DNA of 64,000 nt, taken from NCBI RefSeq assembly GCF_020509005.1, contig NC_063020.1:3162001-3226000 (forward strand), read 5' to 3'. Origin of the DNA: Fulvia fulva (lineage: Eukaryota > Ascomycota > Dothideomycetes > Mycosphaerellales > Mycosphaerellaceae). Shown piece by piece: positions 16,787 to 27,974 of this stretch (position 1 is the stretch's first letter; each line of letters begins with the position of its first letter). The notes under the pieces are model-generated. The model was not told the DNA's origin and ran no database searches. It was given only the letters and a program-made list of their open reading frames with translations. The position numbers and the translations under genes were made by a program.

Positions 16787-17548
16787 TTAGATGTGGCTAG
16801 CAACAATTATAAGGCTAGACATTGCTTTTGCCCTAGGAAGGATGAGCTCATTTATAAGTAACCTATCTACCTACTATATAAAGGCTTTGAAGAAGATCAC
16901 TAGGTACCTAAGATCATACCCTAATCTAGGACTTTAGTTCTTAAAGTCTAGAAAAGGACACCTTATTAGATACTATAATTCTAATTATATAATAGACAAA
17001 GTAGACAGAGTCTCAATCCTTAGGTATGTCTTCTTCCTCTATAGGGCACTAGTTTCTTAGATAAGTAAGAAGCAAAAGTCTGTAGCAACATCTATAATAG
17101 AGGCTAAATACATAGCTATGAATATATATACGAAGCAGTCCTAATTCCTAGCTTCACTACTAAGAGAAATAGATTGTCTAGAGTAAGTAGGAGACTGTTC
17201 CTATTAACTAAGAATCACTAGAAACTAGGAGACTATATTAAATTTGAGACTAGTCTAATTAAGAGGTGACAATTAAGCTGCCCTTACCCTAGTAAAAGAT
17301 ACACATGTTTATAACAAGTAGAAGCACACTGACATTACCTATAATGCTATTAGGAAACTTTAGTAGAGGAGGCTTATTGCTATTAAGTACACCCTAACCT
17401 CTAAGATAGTTACAGACGGGTTTATAAAACCAAAGACTAGTCTACACTTCTAGAGGTTTATAAGCTAGCTTAACCTGTTATAAAAAGGTCTAAGTACTAT
17501 TAATAGGAAGTGAGCAGACTGTAACCTCCTATACGAGATGAGTAGGAG
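16787..17548 (+). mobile_element. Ty1/Copia relic, segment 4 (RT end and RNase H)
   Basis: Continues the Copia frame broken at 10649: a stretch resembling MWLATIIRLDIAFALGRMS, then KALKKITRYLRS. The RNase H region follows with EAKYIAM (about 17100), KHTDITYNAIRKL (about 17318-17360) and a VTDGFIKPK-type end (about 17400-17440). Stops are again TAG in place of Gln or Trp. The coding part ends near 17500. Confidence 0.8.
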
Positions 17549-18028
17549 TGTTAAGATATAGTATCTTAAAGGGAGTCAATAATTAGGAAGTGATCTAGTA
17601 GCCTAAGGCATCTATAATGACTCAGCTTATAGGGAGATACCTTCTCTCCCCTTTAGCTTAGATAGACATCTAACACAATTAACATATTAGTTCCTAATAT
17701 ATTACTATATGCTCGTGCTATTAGTCAGTTAAAGATTGATCTCTTACTCTACTCCGCTACTATCAATCCGTACCTGTTTAACAATTACCTATATATACGC
17801 TTAGATCGCGATAGCTTAGCTATTAAAAGCAAAGGTAGTAGATAGTAGGTACCGGATTAATAAGATAATAGGCTATATTAAGGGTATAAATAGAAGACCG
17901 GCCTACGTAGTAGATAGACGCAAGTTAATAGGCAATTAGCTTGCTTTAATAGACGATATAGGCAGTAGATAGTCTATAATAGAGTCTTATTTATATTGAG
18001 ATAGTGTATTGTATTGAGGTGGCCGACA
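17549..18028 (+). repeat. possible 3' LTR of the Copia relic
   Basis: After the coding end and a short purine-rich stretch, TGTTAAGATA begins at 17549 and the AT-rich RIP-type composition stops sharply after GGCCGACA at 18028. That gives a 480-bp TG...CA segment. The partner LTR would lie left of the window, so the boundaries are inferred from position and base composition only. Confidence 0.4.
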
Positions 18029-19024
18029 CGCGCTGCGCGCGGTGTGGGTACCGACACGACTACTCGCGTTGTTGACGTATCTATTATCGCAATACCTTGA
18101 TTACGGGTAGCGTAGCGCTACCTTCTACGAAGCCGGAAAGAGGTGGTATAGAGCTCCACTCCGCTACGCTTACCCTTTGGAGGTTCACAACCGCCCACAG
18201 CACATTTTATGACCAACCTCTGGTCTCCCCATACGACTAAGATATACGCAACGCACCAGAGTCGGTGCTCTCAAGACCAAGCCTAGCGCCATTCGAGTGA
18301 TTTACGTCTGCTGCGCATCAGCACTACGGCGGCAGGAGGCTAGGTAGATAATTCGCAGCCTTAGACCAACCCGACACAAAGGAAGGCTTTGCACTGCTCG
18401 TGTGAAGAGTCCCTAATTGGGGTTTGTTCCGAAATTTCACCAAAAGATTTATATCATCATATCTCAACGATCTGCTTCTGACGCCATTCCGACGGCAAAA
18501 AGATGTTGATGAGAATGGGATTCGCTGCAACAGGTCAGTAATTGGTCAAGTCGAAGCTACATCTCGGATCATACTTACAACCCATGCCCTTCTGTAAGGC
18601 GGTTAGAAACGACATCCCAAGCTATGTCATCGCAGATTGAACATACTCGGACCACGGGGTAACTGTCCAGCTTGAAGCTGACGTGGTTGTCGGGCGCTAT
18701 TGCTGCCCTGCCTTAACGTGGCGCTATGATATGAATCAGACGATGTTGAGAGATACCAGGGCAGCAATGTCTGTCTGCTGTAGCGTTGAGCACTTACCCT
18801 TAGACCGCTCGGCCATCTCACCTGATGATGTAAGCAATTCCTGTTGTGTGAACATAATAGCGCGCTCTTGGCAGTCAGCCAGAGATATGTTGAAAGGTTC
18901 ATTTCATGGGTATCTTATCCTCTGCATACCTTCGTGACTGCAGAATTGTTGTAATCAAGTGCATGGTTTCGTATCATCTGTCCGGATTTGAGGTCACACA
19001 AGGCACTATGTAGTATCTCAAAGG
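18029..19024. other. intergenic, no gene seen
   Basis: Composition returns to normal right after the Copia end. There are short open frames only, with no recognisable domain or splice-linked coding stretch. It lies downstream of the dead gene at 19025-20593. Confidence 0.5.
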
Positions 19025-20593
19025 CTAAGGCGCATCTGCCGAAGCAGCATTGCCATGCTCCATCGTTCCTTGCGGTGCAACGACTTCCCAGAAGCCTTCA
19101 GCAAGCGCCCTTGTCCTCACATCGATCCAAGGAAGTGTTTCCTCAAGTCTCAAGACCTCCTCGTACGATCTGTTCCTTACGGCTGGAAAGCTGTTCCGCA
19201 CCAGTGCTGCATAATACTCTCTGCCTTCTTGATCGGCCGATACGCCCAAGACTGTCAACATCCACAGTAAAAGATCATACATGGATTGACTGTACCCACT
19301 CTCTTCCTGTACTATTTGTAGCAGTTCCGGCGTGAGGTATCGTCGATTCTGGCGATGAGCTTGGGCGACAGCGTCGCCCCATTTGATGATGCGGCTGCCG
19401 AAAGACCATGAAGAGAGTATCGCACAGTACCGAACACAGTCTTGAAACGCTGCTTGCCAATCGTAGTCTTCTGCAATTAAGCTGTTGTCGCGTAAGCCCA
19501 TCTTTGCAAGTCGAAAGGCGGTGCGGAGACCCTCGTAGGCCTGATTGCCGGTGTGGGTGTGACCGACGGGTTTTGCTGGTTGACCTTCTTGACCTCGTTC
19601 CAGAAGTGCTCGTGTATTGTATACCGCTGTCAAAGCCAGTATCGCATCCGTGAGTTCAGGCGTGAGGAGTCCGCTGACGGCGGGATCGAGGACAACTGCT
19701 TGTGGTGGGATCTCAAATCCAGCGGCTCTGACGTCTACTACAGCTGATGTTGCGTCAAGGCGTTATGTTTCGAGTAGTACTGGATTGACATCACGCAAGC
19801 GATTGCAATTCGCTATCAGTAAGCTGACCACGCAGGACTGTAGATGAGCACCATATTCGGTGCCTTCCCAGTCTTTCATCGTCGGCGACAGAAGTGCTAA
19901 GGCGTTCAAGTGGCTTAGTGACGTTTCGAGCTGTCCCTGGTTGGCCTTGATCGTGCCGAGTCGACATATCGCCCAGAGTAGATTTCAAATGTCGGTCTGA
20001 AGTTCGTGATCGACGGAGGCGGCGATTTTACCAACCTCGCAAGCGACGTGCTGCATGCATTTGCTTTCGTAGAGCATCGTCTTGACATCGTCTCCTCGAC
20101 ATATATTGTAGGCCACCGCAAGGAAGCTGCAAGCTAATATCGCGTTCTGTATCGTGTCGTGGAACAGCATCGACTTCGGGTGGCCGAACCGCCAGCCTAG
20201 GTAGCAATGTTCGAACAAATCAATGAGCTCCGCGTCGATAGGTATCGGGAACGAATCAAATGGATCCTGTCTGGCCAAGGGCGATGTACCAAGTGGTGCG
20301 TACCAATCTTTCGGAGCTAGGCTACCATCTGCTTGTCGGCGCCGAGACTTAATTCGTTGAGGTCGTCGCACTTCCTTTCCAGACTTCTTTTCGAACGCCA
20401 AGTGTAAGCCTAGTTGGTTCCTCGACGTCGCAGCATTGACAGCCTCGTTGCCACCAGCGTTACCCACTCTCTGAGTCGATTTCTGGTCCTGAACGTGTTG
20501 CTGAGCATGACTTCGGATGCGGCTAAGCGTTTTCTTGTCGACGTGCTTCGAGGTCGAGAAATTGATGATCGGAAACTCATCGTCGCTCATCAT
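19025..20593 (-). pseudogene. fungal transcription-factor-like gene with two nonsense codons
   Basis: One continuous minus-strand frame of 523 codons is interrupted by TGA at 19985-19987 and TAA at 19763-19765. The N-terminus (DDEFPIINFSTSKHVDKK) followed by a basic stretch and then a DPFDSFPIP-type segment resembles the common ascomycete family of Fungal_trans_2/DUF3468-like proteins that lack the zinc cluster; this is family resemblance only. Without the two stops the helical regulatory domain would be complete. TGA stands where the context suggests Trp (NLLWAICR follows), and TAA can arise from CAA by C-to-T at CpA. The gene lies 1 kb from the RIP-affected nest. Unrecognised recoding is very unlikely; a sequencing error at two sites is possible. 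Confidence 0.7.
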
Positions 20594-22998
20594 TCGCTCC
20601 TACGCGACTGATGTGTCCATCAACATTGTCCATAGTGTGACCAGAATGGGCAGTGCAATATCCAATCATCCCACCCTCGTCGGTGTTATTGCAAGCGTCC
20701 CATGGACTCAGGCCCGCTCACTGTTAGCTAAGTTACGAGCACGGAGAAGGGGATGCAGGCAACGAATTTGACTCAGGATCGACCTTGTATATGTCCTTAG
20801 CGCACTTGGCACAGATGGTTTATGGCAGCCGTCTTACCAATAGCGGATAGTGGTTCTCGTGGCGATCCAGACTCTCGATATCATGCTAGATCGATGTCAG
20901 CTTCCGTAGCTTACAAATGCAAATCGCACCGTACAACCACGAAGCGGTGTACAAGAAGCTCTAACCATTATTCGTTGGAATCGCTGCACTCTGTGATTCC
21001 CTGCCTTTGGGCTCTGTAGCGTGACCAGCGTTTCTTGGAGAGTGTCGATGCTCCTCGTTGCCTCATATCATGCTGTCATCACCCAGAGGGCGGCCGTGTT
21101 CTTCAGTTTTACCTCAGTCATCCATCGTGGAAGGCCCTTGTTTGCCAGGCACGTGGGGCGTGTAAGAAGTCTTTACGGTCAATCTGACAGCTGATAGAGC
21201 ACGACTATGTCCGTTAGACCACCAGATACATCAGGTGCTCCCGAAGAATGCCGACATATGCGATGGAAGGGCTTCCATCGAACAGCACTAAGCGAGGACA
21301 GTTTAGCACGAACGGGAGTGACCACTAGCACACATACCCGAATTGGCAACTCTCAGATAACCTAGATGCCAAGTCCTTACCTCAGAACGTATCACCTTGC
21401 AGCCCTTGACACCTGATGTCGCGAAACGTCTGGAACCAGGAGCGCATGGCGCTACTACTTGAAAGTCGCTGGCTGTGATGGTCCACAGCACGCGCCCTTC
21501 GCATGGTCATGCCACAGGCAAGTTCCGAATGATTTCCGCTAAGCTCGAACATCGGAGTCGCCGAACGACAGTGAGCGTTTCAGCCGGAATCAGCCACCTG
21601 CCAGTGACAGCCTACCTGCCCAAGTATGGAAACGCCGTTGTCTTCCGCAGTGTCGATGGTCTCCAGAACATTGATGTTGCAGCAGAACATCGTCCGCGAC
21701 TGCCAGATTTGATTTCCGCAGAAGGCACGTAGGGGCGCCTATTATAATGCCCTAGCGCGGACATGGGCGTAGCGCGGGACATCGTGTTGTGATGTCATGC
21801 TGTCGCTGGCTGGCCCGAGGTTGTGGCTTGTTCCGAGCCGATGGTCCCGATCCCGGTTCTACTCACGACTCCCTCGACTCCCCTTCTCTTGCCTTGATCA
21901 ACGTACACCAACATACCATTGCTTCGCCATCAGCATTCTGTTGCCCATAGACCGCGTGAAGCACCACTGGCTAGAGAGTGGTCCAGTATCTGACAGTCTT
22001 ATTGCCCGCTGGCATGAAGGTTCGATGCGATCTGGACCTCGAGTATTCCGGGGTGAATGTCACGTCTATGGAGTGGACGACGACGATGGAGACTGAGGCC
22101 ACTACGAAGATTCACTCGTATCTATTTTGTCTCCCGTTGTTGACAGGCTTTCATGATCTTAGGGAGTTCAGTATGACCTGTTGAGGCCGTGTCAGGACTG
22201 CCAACGGGCCTCACCCATCAAAGAACAGCGTCTCGAGTAATAGAAGGGCCCCCAGGAGCAACGAATGCGTCCAAAGCACCGTTCCAAGCACGCTACATGA
22301 TCCCAGGATGTTGCTCATACGGTAAGTCCGTATAGCGACAGTGGGCACAGTCAATACTTCCGGAAACTGCACAGAAGCAAGGAGAGGTCGCGGCGAGAAC
22401 CCACGAATCATGCAATTCGAACATCAGTGAACAATATAGCATGGGCATTTCTGGCCGCCAGCTGCTTACCGCACTCAGGCACAGGCACGGTCAGCATTGG
22501 ACTCAAGCGACGCTGCTACAACATGCTCCACCCGCCAAGCAAGACTTTGTCAGCTCGCCTGTCCATCACGACATCAAACAAACGAATAGCAAGATGATAC
22601 GCTTCAAGGCCATACGGTATCGACTGAAGACTGATGGCACGTCAGCTTTCTGCGTCACGCCCATCTCGCCCAACACTCCTTCATCAGTCCTAGCGTTGAT
22701 CCTGCGAACCCTGGTAGGGCTTCTCTGAGACTTTAAAATATGGCAACACCACTTCAGAAGAGCGTTGGAACTCGAGAGTAATGACCAGCCTGTGCTAACG
22801 CGGCCGGGGAAGCCTCTTTAAGAGCTGCATGATTCCGCACAAAGCATACGCCCAGTGTCTAGGCGATGCAGCTGACATGAGCTCTATCGTCATGCGGTGC
22901 AACAGGCACGGTGTATACAAATGCCTTCTTTGTCCCACACATGTTGATTTTAGGAACGGGAAAATCCAGTCAACAAAACGAAGCGCGGCGAACCAGCA
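20594..22998. other. 2.4-kb gene-poor stretch
   Basis: Only short unrelated open frames on both strands; none shows a domain, codon bias or splice pattern I can support. No inverted or tandem repeats were noticed. It could hold remains of a gene too old to read. Confidence 0.5.
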
Positions 22999-23978
22999 AT
23001 GGCACTCACAACGCCCCACATACCGACCTACTACGACACCAATGTCACCTTCACAGGCCCAACATCTTCAGGCAACGCAACAGTCCACTGGGTCACAGCC
23101 GGAGCGCCCAACCTCCCCACCATCCTCCTCTTACACGGCTTCCCGACTTCATCATACCAACACCGCGAGTTCATCCCCCTTCTCTCCGACTCCTACCATA
23201 TGATCGCCCCAGACCTCCCCGGCTTCGGCCTAACAACAGTCGACGACGACTTCAACTACTCCTTCGACAACCTCGCCGCCGTCATAACCGCCTGGCTCCA
23301 AACCCTGGCCCTCACCTCCTTCGCCCTGTACATCTTCGACTACGGCGCCCCCGTAGGCCTCCGCATCGCAACAGCCCACCCCGACTGGGTCAAAGCCCTC
23401 ATCTCCCAGAATGGCAACGCCTACAATGAAGGCTTTGGCCAGGAGTTCTGGGCTCCCGTCTTCAATCTCTGTAACTCCTCAAATGCCGAGGCCGATCGTC
23501 AAGTCTTGCGCGAGAATCTATTAACCCTAGCGGGGACGGAGTATCAATACACCGCTGGCTTCCCAGAGAGCGATCTGCATCTAAGGAACCCGAGTTCGTG
23601 GCATTTCGATTATCTTCAGAACATCGCCGGACCTAAACAGACGGAAATCCAAGTCGATCTCTTCTACGATTATCGTACGAATGTGGAAGCATACCCGGGT
23701 TTCCATCAGTATTTCCGGGATTCGGAGGTTCCGATCTTAGCGGGTGAGTCGCTTCCACATTACATGAATAGAACTATGCAAGAAGTCGGGCTGACACGTC
23801 TTGCACAGTATGGGGCAAAGGCGATCCAGCGTTTATACACCTCGGCGCAGAAGCTTTCAAGCAAGATTCGCCGGATGCTACTGTGAGGTTTGTTGATGCG
23901 GGACATTTTGCGTTGGAGACGAAGAGGTGGGAGATTGCGAGGATTGTCAGGGGGTGGTTGACGGGGATTGGGTATTGA
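22999..23978 (+). CDS. alpha/beta hydrolase, epoxide hydrolase/haloalkane dehalogenase-like
   Basis: Two exons, 22999-23743 and 23809-23978, joined over a 65-nt intron (GTGAGT...CACAG with CTGAC branch point), give 304 residues. Without splicing the frame stops at 23886 and loses the catalytic His. The fold shows the HGFPTSS oxyanion loop (about residue 48), the nucleophile position FDYGAP with Asp114, as in epoxide hydrolases and haloalkane dehalogenases (most lipases have Ser there), and after splicing VWGKGDP (acid-residue region) and DAGHFALE with His281. It has no signal peptide, so it is probably cytosolic. The substrate cannot be told from sequence; detoxification or a secondary-metabolite step are both possible. 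Confidence 0.85.
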
Positions 23979-24495
23979 AATGATGAAAGGTTGTGAATGG
24001 ATCGATAATGGGGAAAGAGAGTACAGGGGTCCGGCTGAGGCCATCGAGATCGCTACCTAGTGATGCGTATGGATGACAGGAGAAGAGACAGCTCGAAAGC
24101 GTAAGCTTCTCTTGAGTGCCTCAACAGTGACTCCAAAGCGTGGAGACTGCTTGCACTGTGGAAGCGCAGCGCGCGCTTCGAGCATACTTACCAAGTCGAA
24201 GGGGCTAGGAGTACTTCACGAGTGTCAAATCGATGATATCGTTCGGTAGCGCACTGGATCTCGAGTACAGATTCTACTCTAATCTCGACCACGAATCCAT
24301 CATGATCAGCTAACGCCACCTCATGCAATGCTTCATTCATCTCTCATCTCTCATCTGTCGATGCCCTTTCTCAGCAGTACCCAGCGCGTCGCCGCGACCT
24401 TTCTCTCCACCCGTCCCAACCGCCAACACCTTGCTAAACCGCTCACTCACGCGCGCGACTGTTCAAATGTCTCTGATGCCCTAGGGGATCATCCA
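23979..24495. other. intergenic between convergent genes
   Basis: 3' flanks of the hydrolase (plus strand) and of the deubiquitinase (minus strand). No gene or repeat was seen. Confidence 0.5.
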
Positions 24496-26889
24496 TTACA
24501 CGGCGCGCCTGAAGAAGTAGATGTAGGCGAACTTCTTCATTTCATCCACATCACCGCCAAGAGCCACCTTTTCGTCGTTGAAAAGGACCCAACCTTCTTG
24601 CTTCTTTATGAAAGCGACGTAGTGACCAGCGTGAATACTACTGCCTTTATGGCAGACAATGCTGGTTAGGGCAAACTTGGCCGGCTTGGTGTCTTCAGCA
24701 ACCGTCTCCACCGCGGCAGCTGCTTCTGCGCCGCCGTCAGGAGCAGCGTCGTCACCAAAGTCACCCACAGCTTCGGGGTGACTGAACAACCAGTCAACAG
24801 CGCGTTCCATGTCGCCATCGGTCTCCTTCAGTGCCTGCCGAGCTTGAGGTGCGGAAAAGCCCATGTTGCCAAGACCCTCGATCTTCTCAGGGTCAACAGC
24901 GCGGCCACCAGCTGCAGGAGCTGGTGCTTCGAGCGGGGTATCGATGTCTGGGTCATCCATGTGCTCGAACAACCACCCAGCGGCAACCTCCGCATCGGAG
25001 TTGCCCGTAGCATTAAGCGCCTTCTCGCATCGCACGCGAGGGAAGCCCATACCCAAGAGCATCTCAAGAGCAGTCTCGTTCGGTACGAACTTATTCGATG
25101 CAGCAGCTCCAGCCCCGGCATCTTGGTCATCGGACAGCTCTTCTTCACCTGGCTGCTTACCCTTGCTGCGATATGCTTCCATGTCGAACTCCTCATCTCC
25201 AACGATGACTGGCACATCCTGCTTGGTGGGGACCCAGTTGACTATTTCGAAGCGACGAGCGTTGACAGCGAGGGTTTGAGGAAATGTCTTGAATAGCGAC
25301 TGCTTGGTGAAGCCCTTGTTACCACAGCCCGAGCAGGTGAGCTCGACCACTTCGGGAGCAGTGAAGTCGTCCAGGCACTGCTTGAGCGTGACTGGCTCGA
25401 ACTCTTCTTTCTTCTCATCCTTGTCGCCGTTTGTATCCATGGCGTTGGGATCCTTGGGTAGTCTCTTGATCGGCACAGCCACCGAAATGTTCTCCATCTC
25501 ATCTTGCCTGAAACGAACCTTCTTGCAGGACAAGCACTGCAACTTCTGCTCCATGTAGAAACGGAATGAATCGACCGGGTCAAACACCTCATCGTACAGA
25601 CCAGCAGCGCTTTGCTGCGACCGCGACACGAGTTTTAGCACGTGAAGGAGGAGCTCGAAGGCATCTTGCTGACGCATTGTGCTGAACTCTGCATGACCCT
25701 TGCCTACCAAGTGCTTCAGCATGGCGGGTGCCAGGCCCCTCTGGTACGCTTTTTCGTCCGAGGTTTGTGGTACAACATCTGAGTCCGGCTTGCTATATCT
25801 GCCCGAAAGGAGACCATCGGCAATCTTCCGAAGCTGGATCTCGATGTCTTCGGCTGGTCTGCTTATTGGCGGTATAGCTGCATTCGGGCGGTTGTAGCGG
25901 TCCTGGAATTCCGGCATCGAGAAAAGCGACTGAACGACGGATGCCAGGTAGCAGGTGTTGCCAAGGTTCTTCAAGCCTGTCAGTTCTGGACCAAAAAGAG
26001 GCTTCAGCTGTCGGCCTTCTGCATCGGTCATGGAGAAGTCCAGCTTGAGGTTCTGTTCCAGCTCCAACTCCCTCTGACTCTTCTCTGTCTTGACGCGATC
26101 TCCAATGTTGATGCCCCAGTGTAGTAGGTGATCTACCAGCTTTGGGTCCTTCTTCTCGTCGTCGCAGGCGTAGCACCAAATGTCGGCAGTGCCTTCAGCA
26201 GTGATCGAGCCGAGCTTGACTGCCACAGGATGACCAGTACTCTTGGTGTGTTCAACCTGGTGATTGTTCCCTCCTGACCCGTCATACTGTCTTCTACCAC
26301 AACCCAGACTGCCACAGGTCAAGCAAAGCCACAGGTTCTCCTTCAGATCGCAGTGGACGCATTTGCCCAGGTCACCGCTTGGTATCTCGCGTGCTGGCTC
26401 TTGGTCGAGTAGGTATGTGTGCTCGCATGGCTGTAGTTCCAGCTCCCACGCCTTGACTTCCTCTTGCTGTGCGAAGGTGCTCGCCTTCAAAACACTCTTG
26501 ACCACATCGCCCACTTTGCCGTCGTTTGCCAGGCCATCAACGCCGCACTCGAGGCACTTGATGTCTGTTGCAGTGTCGTAGCGGTCCTCGTCCAGCTCAG
26601 CTTTGATCTCAAGCTTGCTGATCTTGCCCGGCGGCTCGTTCTCGTCCCGCTGTTTGCGCTTTCGTGTCCGCTTGATGTTTACTGCGAGAGGGTGGTTGGA
26701 GTGCTGGGCGTGGAGCTTGCTGTGGTGTCTGTCGCCCGCACAACCGCCGTTGTAGCAATGCAAGCAGACATCGAGGCCAGCTGGATCCTCGCTGCTGTCG
26801 AAGCAGATGGTGCAGTCTTCGCGGTAGACGTTGTCTGTTGGCTTGGGAGGATGGATGTCGGCCTTTGCCACGTGCGGGCAGGACGCCAT
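24496..26889 (-). CDS. ubp14: ubiquitin carboxyl-terminal hydrolase Ubp14 (isopeptidase T/USP5 type)
   Basis: 797 residues, single exon. The enzyme takes apart free, unanchored polyubiquitin chains and so recycles ubiquitin for the proteasome. In order: an N-terminal variant zinc finger (CTICFDS...CLHCYNGGC, about residues 27-70); the ZnF-UBP domain that reads the free C-terminus of ubiquitin (CEHTYLL, CVHCDLKENLWLCLTCG, about 180-265); the USP catalytic domain with Cys313 (LGNTCYLAS) and His756 (HAGHYVAF); and two UBA domains inserted near 610 and 675 (LLGMGFPRVR, LGNMGFSAPQ). Size and order match the family. I start at 26889 (ACC AAC ATG G context); the frame is open to 26988, but the extra residues do not look like the family. 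Confidence 0.95.
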   Translation of the reverse strand: MASCPHVAKADIHPPKPTDNVYREDCTICFDSSEDPAGLDVCLHCYNGGCAGDRHHSKLHAQHSNHPLAVNIKRTRKRKQRDENEPPGKISKLEIKAELDEDRYDTATDIKCLECGVDGLANDGKVGDVVKSVLKASTFAQQEEVKAWELELQPCEHTYLLDQEPAREIPSGDLGKCVHCDLKENLWLCLTCGSLGCGRRQYDGSGGNNHQVEHTKSTGHPVAVKLGSITAEGTADIWCYACDDEKKDPKLVDHLLHWGINIGDRVKTEKSQRELELEQNLKLDFSMTDAEGRQLKPLFGPELTGLKNLGNTCYLASVVQSLFSMPEFQDRYNRPNAAIPPISRPAEDIEIQLRKIADGLLSGRYSKPDSDVVPQTSDEKAYQRGLAPAMLKHLVGKGHAEFSTMRQQDAFELLLHVLKLVSRSQQSAAGLYDEVFDPVDSFRFYMEQKLQCLSCKKVRFRQDEMENISVAVPIKRLPKDPNAMDTNGDKDEKKEEFEPVTLKQCLDDFTAPEVVELTCSGCGNKGFTKQSLFKTFPQTLAVNARRFEIVNWVPTKQDVPVIVGDEEFDMEAYRSKGKQPGEEELSDDQDAGAGAAASNKFVPNETALEMLLGMGFPRVRCEKALNATGNSDAEVAAGWLFEHMDDPDIDTPLEAPAPAAGGRAVDPEKIEGLGNMGFSAPQARQALKETDGDMERAVDWLFSHPEAVGDFGDDAAPDGGAEAAAAVETVAEDTKPAKFALTSIVCHKGSSIHAGHYVAFIKKQEGWVLFNDEKVALGGDVDEMKKFAYIYFFRRAV

Positions 26890-27211
26890 GTTGGTGTGTT
26901 GGTGTCGCGGTATGAGGAGGTACGTAGCCAACAGAAAGAGGAAGATGACAAGGCTGTGATGTAGTCCTCTAGTTGCGTGGTACAACAAAGTTCATGTTCC
27001 TGAACCAAGAAGCTCTGTTTGCTGAGCATCATGATCACCTAAGCAAGAACGCGGGGAATGCCTAACAGACAAGAGCATGCTCCTGCGAACAGGACCTTCC
27101 ACTGCCAGTACGGGCCAAGGACACAACTCAGCATGAGTCACTGCATCTCATCCGGTATCGCCATGCAGATTGAGCCGCTGCTCTGAGCACATGCTTCCAT
27201 CCTCCTTTCAG
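26890..27211. other. upstream region of ubp14
   Basis: About 320 bp between the ubp14 start and the 3' end of the next minus-strand reading frame. It is the likely ubp14 promoter; no distinct motif was identified. Confidence 0.4.
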
Positions 27212-27739
27212 TCAAACCTTTTGCAAGTCCTTCTGGGCTTCTGTCAAGCCCTGACTTTGTCCTGGTACGTTGATCTTCGACAGTTGCTTACCACTGTCCC
27301 TTGGATACTCTGCCTCGTATTGCGCCATCCTGGCGGCGACTTCCGGTAGCAAGCTCTGCCAGCAGTAGTTATCTGGAAGCGCAGTCCTTACCCGGTGCTC
27401 GATCGCGTGTAGCAATCTGATGGCTTGACCCGCAGTCTTCGCCACTGCCGGCACCACCTCAAGTGCGTCGCTACGAAGTCGCTTCACGAGGCCATCAAGA
27501 CCTTGCACGTCCTGGGGAAAGACTTCCAAGCCACCTCTATACGCACCAGCCTTTGGTGACTGTCGTATCAATTGCAAGACCAGATCTTCCGCGATCCTGA
27601 TCGGAATACGCAGCTCCTCACATGGCGCGTAAAATCGCTCTTTTATGTACCCCAAAGGCTTAGATTCTGAATCGGGGTTGTACCATAGCAGAGCGGCCCA
27701 CCAGCTAGGAGGCGGGATACCGCAGGCGGGATACCGCAA
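27212..27739 (-). CDS. hypothetical protein with disrupted 5' end
   Basis: A 175-residue minus-strand frame without a domain I recognise. It has helical segments and Leu/Val-rich stretches (ALEVVPAVAKTAGQAIRLLHAIEH). The first residues are encoded by a perfect 14-nt tandem duplication (27711-27724 and 27725-27738). Because 14 is not a multiple of three, the duplication shifts the frame: the open frame just upstream (27740 to about 27843) would be in line with this one if a single copy were present. The true start is therefore probably further upstream, perhaps beyond an intron, and this copy may be broken. Confidence 0.35.
   Translation of the reverse strand: MRYPACGIPPPSWWAALLWYNPDSESKPLGYIKERFYAPCEELRIPIRIAEDLVLQLIRQSPKAGAYRGGLEVFPQDVQGLDGLVKRLRSDALEVVPAVAKTAGQAIRLLHAIEHRVRTALPDNYCWQSLLPEVAARMAQYEAEYPRDSGKQLSKINVPGQSQGLTEAQKDLQKV
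27711..27738. repeat. 14-nt perfect tandem duplication
   Basis: GGCGGGATACCGCA occurs twice head to tail. It sits at the 5' end of the minus-strand frame 27212-27739 and changes its frame relative to the upstream open stretch. Confidence 0.9.
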
Positions 27740-27974
27740 TCAGGTCTACGCCTGCGGACCGAATTCGCAACCCTGGCCACATGGTAGCCGATTTCAGAAG
27801 AGCCCTTCGCTGAGCGCGAGAGTTGTACCTCGGAATTGTGCAAAAGACACGGGACGAATAAGTGGTCGCATGACGTGGTGTCTGATGATCATTCATGTCG
27901 GTGATCGAGCCTAGAGTAAAGGGGCACTTTGTTTGATGATCGTCAATCGCCTCAGCAGCCCTCATTCATCTCTT

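Noticed and set aside
22829..23429. Plus-strand frames overlapping the start of the epoxide-hydrolase-like gene
   Set aside because: Pro/Arg/His-rich out-of-frame readings of the real coding exon at 22999.
24778..25296. 172-residue plus-strand frame inside ubp14
   Set aside because: Antisense to the UBA/USP coding region; explained by the real gene.
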